From: Puniceicoccales bacterium
GTDB taxonomy: Bacteria > Verrucomicrobiota > Verrucomicrobiia > Opitutales > JAIRLM01
DNA length: 23,032 nucleotides
Assembly: GCA_031282565.1 (NCBI GenBank)
Contig: JAITDL010000043.1
Coordinates: 1 to 23,032 of the forward strand
Direction of reading: 5' to 3'
The position numbers and the translations under genes are program-made. Each line of letters opens with the position of its first letter. Positions within the stretch are counted from its first letter, which is position 1. Positions 20,472 through 23,032 of the stretch are shown one piece after another. A model generated the notes under the pieces. It was not told the DNA's origin, did no database searches, and saw only the letters and a program-made list of their open reading frames with translations.

Positions 20472-23032
20472 TTACGCCACAATGAGGTCGTTACATCGGC
20501 GAAGAAAAGGTAAATCTCCACCCTTGCAGCCGGCTGCGAGTGGGATGGATGCATGTTCCATGACCTTAACTGTAGTGCAAGCCGTGGCAAGATGCGCACA
20601 TATAGTCATTGCCGTTGCTTTCCTTATTACTATCTCGCGAATATTTCGCAAAGCTGCATCAACCTGCATGTAAACCTCCAGGAATAGGAGAAGGGCGAAC
20701 ACCAAGCTTTCGCCAACATTAGTCACCGCATTGGCGATACCGTGCAGGTCGCCGGAATCTTCACCGATGATTTGGCAGTAGCGATCAAGGGATAGCGTTC
20801 CAAATATGCGCCGAAACCGGTCCACTAGTTCTTTGCGCTTTCTGTCGTCAGTGTTGGCATTTAGCGTGGCAAGCTTGAACGTTTCGCCAATCTTGCCAAG
20901 GGAGTCAACGCTGATTGATTTGATGACTTCGTTCGCCTCATTTTGGCGGCCTGCAGCATCAAGTTGTGCGACAAGATTAATTGCTATCATGGCGGCAACT
21001 TCGGATTCAATTTTGCCATTTTCGCTGGAAGCAAGCGTGAAATCTGTAATGTCAATTGTGCTATCCAGGAATTCGTCCCATGTGATGCATCTGCCTATTT
21101 CCTCTATTTGCTGGGGATTGTAATTTTTTACGAAGAGGGCAAATTTTTCTTTGTCAACTTTCCCGGAGCTATCTCTCACTGCGTTGCCAGGTATAATTTG
21201 AAATCTTTTCAATTCGATTAGTCTTTTGATGTCGCTCGCCGATAGGTCGCGTATTGCATCATTGCCAATGAGGCTGTCATGGAGGGCCGGAAACTCCGAA
21301 CACATTTCGTCTATGCCCTGCAATTTATCGAATATGTCGTGGTTGGATAGCGCCATTTGAATCGTCTTAAAGTTTCCACTGGCCATGACGTGATTAAGCA
21401 GTAAAATAAAGTTCTTTCTGCTAATATCACATGCCGCTTTCGCTTTTTCAAAGCCAGGTGAGTTGGCTTCCAATGATGCAGCTGCGTCACGGTCCTCTTT
21501 CGCTTTCGTTGCGATTTGCACTATGAAATCTATTGGCGGGTTGCGAAGTGCGATACTCAATGGCGACCCATTTCCTGGGCCAACGTATTGATCAAAGGAA
21601 AATGTTATGAAGTCGGCATGGGTGATTGACCTGCTTCCTATTTCAATCAATTTTGCAATCAGTTGGCTCGATCGAACTAGATTCGTAAGCGATTCCAATT
21701 TTTTCTTTAGCAGCGCATTCCCCTCGTTGCTATTCATTAGCACATTCACAGCTTCACCGCTTTCATTAAGCTTATCAACCTGATCCGACGAGCCGTGCTC
21801 AAGGAGCAGTGAAAGTCTCTCAATTTTTCCAGTTATGCCCGCATTTGGAGGAAATGATTCGAAGCTTAGCGTTGGCAGTGATTTGAAATATTCAGTAAAG
21901 GCTTGATCGGTATGAATTTGCTGCAGAGTTCTATTTTCCACGTGTTCCCAGTGATTGGATAGCAGACACGGTGCCATGTGTGCGATGAATTTGTAGCTCA
22001 GACTGCGCATTAGAACGTCGTCAACTTTTGATGTAGCTGAGTTGCGCGCAAAAAATTCAACCGCTGCACATGTTTCTATGTTGTTTTTACGGAATAGTGC
22101 TGCGTCTCCAATTTCAGGGCATTCATCCAGCATCGAAGTTATCATTTCCATGATTAGGTTTGCGCCATCGCTGACACGTCCTTGGTTGTCGTCTATTGCT
22201 ACGCGATAGGCTCGCAGCATGGCGCACAGGATTGGCGTGCTTTTGTGATCCGATAGTTTTGCCTTTAGATTTTTAATTTCTAATTCTAGCGCGCTTCGCT
22301 CATTGGATGGTAGAGTCCTGTCAGATTTTTTTCTAGCCAGTTCCTGGATTTCGCTGCACAGATATTTTGCAGCTTCTGCGTATTTTCCGTTGCTCCATTT
22401 GTTTGGCATCAATGCACGCAATTGTTCATCGCTCCCATTAAGTATTATTTTGCTCAGCCAAAATCCGCCGGCTTTTTCGCTGGTAACTTTTTCAATTTCA
22501 CAGACACCTATGCTACAAATCCGCTTAGGATCTTGCTTAAGCATCTGCACATAGTAACCATATTCGGCACTGCTGTCCGATAGATTTTCGAAGGTTGCAG
22601 CCGCGAACGTCGCATTAATCTTAGTTATAATTGAAGATTTGTCTTCGCCTAGCGCGGTAGTTTCAAGCAGTGCAAGTTCGGAGACTATTGTGTCAAGTTC
22701 GGCTTGCAATGTTAATATATTTGCCATCTGTGGAGAATGTTGATCGCTGATCCCATCGAGCTTTTCCTGGATGGCACGAGACCTTGCAATGAGATCTGCA
22801 GTTCTTTCAGCGCCAATTGTGGCCGTTGCGCGGTATATTTTGGTAATTATTCCGCCAACATTAACTTCTAGAATGTCTTTGTACTCATCGAGGCAATCGA
22901 GTACAGTATCTGTACCGAATATTTCTGGCGGCACAGAATTTGCTAACAGATTTGCAGTGACGCGTTTATATAAATCATGGCGACTTTTTGCAGCGGCTAG
23001 CATGCGTTGATCCCACGCATACTGGAAAGCCA
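20472..23032 (-). CDS. Very large uncharacterised protein (partial at its N-terminus)
   Basis: The frame has no stop up to the window edge. An ATG at 23003 would give 843 residues, but the upstream codons (reading AFQYAWDQR) are open and protein-like, so the true start is probably beyond the window. The sequence is mostly predicted helix, rich in Ala, Leu, Glu, Lys and Ser, with possible coiled-coil stretches near the N-terminus (DLIARSRAIQEKLDG). There is one moderately hydrophobic region near the C-terminus (VFALLLFLEVYMQV, then a CAHLATACTT stretch). I find no catalytic motif or known domain. It is AT-rich (about 38-42% GC in counted lines against 50-60% in rarA). Confidence 0.75.
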   Translation of the reverse strand, partial: AFQYAWDQRMLAAAKSRHDLYKRVTANLLANSVPPEIFGTDTVLDCLDEYKDILEVNVGGIITKIYRATATIGAERTADLIARSRAIQEKLDGISDQHSPQMANILTLQAELDTIVSELALLETTALGEDKSSIITKINATFAAATFENLSDSSAEYGYYVQMLKQDPKRICSIGVCEIEKVTSEKAGGFWLSKIILNGSDEQLRALMPNKWSNGKYAEAAKYLCSEIQELARKKSDRTLPSNERSALELEIKNLKAKLSDHKSTPILCAMLRAYRVAIDDNQGRVSDGANLIMEMITSMLDECPEIGDAALFRKNNIETCAAVEFFARNSATSKVDDVLMRSLSYKFIAHMAPCLLSNHWEHVENRTLQQIHTDQAFTEYFKSLPTLSFESFPPNAGITGKIERLSLLLEHGSSDQVDKLNESGEAVNVLMNSNEGNALLKKKLESLTNLVRSSQLIAKLIEIGSRSITHADFITFSFDQYVGPGNGSPLSIALRNPPIDFIVQIATKAKEDRDAAASLEANSPGFEKAKAACDISRKNFILLLNHVMASGNFKTIQMALSNHDIFDKLQGIDEMCSEFPALHDSLIGNDAIRDLSASDIKRLIELKRFQIIPGNAVRDSSGKVDKEKFALFVKNYNPQQIEEIGRCITWDEFLDSTIDITDFTLASSENGKIESEVAAMIAINLVAQLDAAGRQNEANEVIKSISVDSLGKIGETFKLATLNANTDDRKRKELVDRFRRIFGTLSLDRYCQIIGEDSGDLHGIANAVTNVGESLVFALLLFLEVYMQVDAALRNIREIVIRKATAMTICAHLATACTTVKVMEHASIPLAAGCKGGDLPFLRRCNDLIVA

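Overview
The window is a gene-dense bacterial chromosome segment, with short gaps and several 4-base stop/start overlaps. I place it tentatively in the Verrucomicrobiota (Opitutae-like). The clues are a PPi-type phosphofructokinase, a small starch-binding-like protein of a kind I associate with that phylum, and the overall protein flavour. No single marker settles this. Housekeeping genes look around 50-60% GC in lines I counted by hand. Several uncharacterised genes are AT-richer, about 32-47% in sampled lines.

Layout. (1) 1-4003, minus strand: a stand-alone carbohydrate-binding-like protein, a 576-residue uncharacterised protein, gltX (4-base overlap) and the start of an MsbA-like ABC exporter that runs off the left edge. 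(2) 4124-8098, plus strand: an FkbM-type methyltransferase with an apparent signal peptide, the zinc-free ribosomal protein pair L36B/L31B, nth, psd (4-base overlap), tRNA-Phe(GAA) and fmt. (3) 8095-11770, minus strand: two AT-rich uncharacterised genes (one membrane-anchored, one possibly frameshifted) and a PPi-dependent phosphofructokinase followed by a NYN/YacP-like RNase. (4) 11881-16417, plus strand: tlyA, a 595-bp stretch with no convincing gene where mraZ might be expected, then rsmH-ftsL-ftsI, which is a shortened division cluster, and tRNA-Leu(UAG). (5) 16526-17413, plus strand: an uncharacterised membrane protein. (6) 17450-23032, minus strand: a very large uncharacterised ORF open at the right edge, then rarA, a possible 59-residue ORF and a complete Mu gp28-like large terminase with no other phage gene visible.

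How the genes fit together. Translation and its fidelity are represented by gltX, fmt, two tRNAs, L31/L36, tlyA and rsmH. Envelope and division are represented by ftsL, ftsI, psd and the ABC exporter. DNA repair and fork maintenance are represented by nth and rarA. Glycolysis runs through PPi-PFK.

The most interesting signals are these: a repeated promoter geometry that puts transcription starts at or very near start codons, suggesting leaderless mRNAs; a lone but catalytically complete terminase behind rarA; a possible frameshift at 9847-9969; endonuclease III with an altered cysteine spacing; and several AT-rich proteins of unknown function. I did not find a clear multi-gene defence or mobile system.
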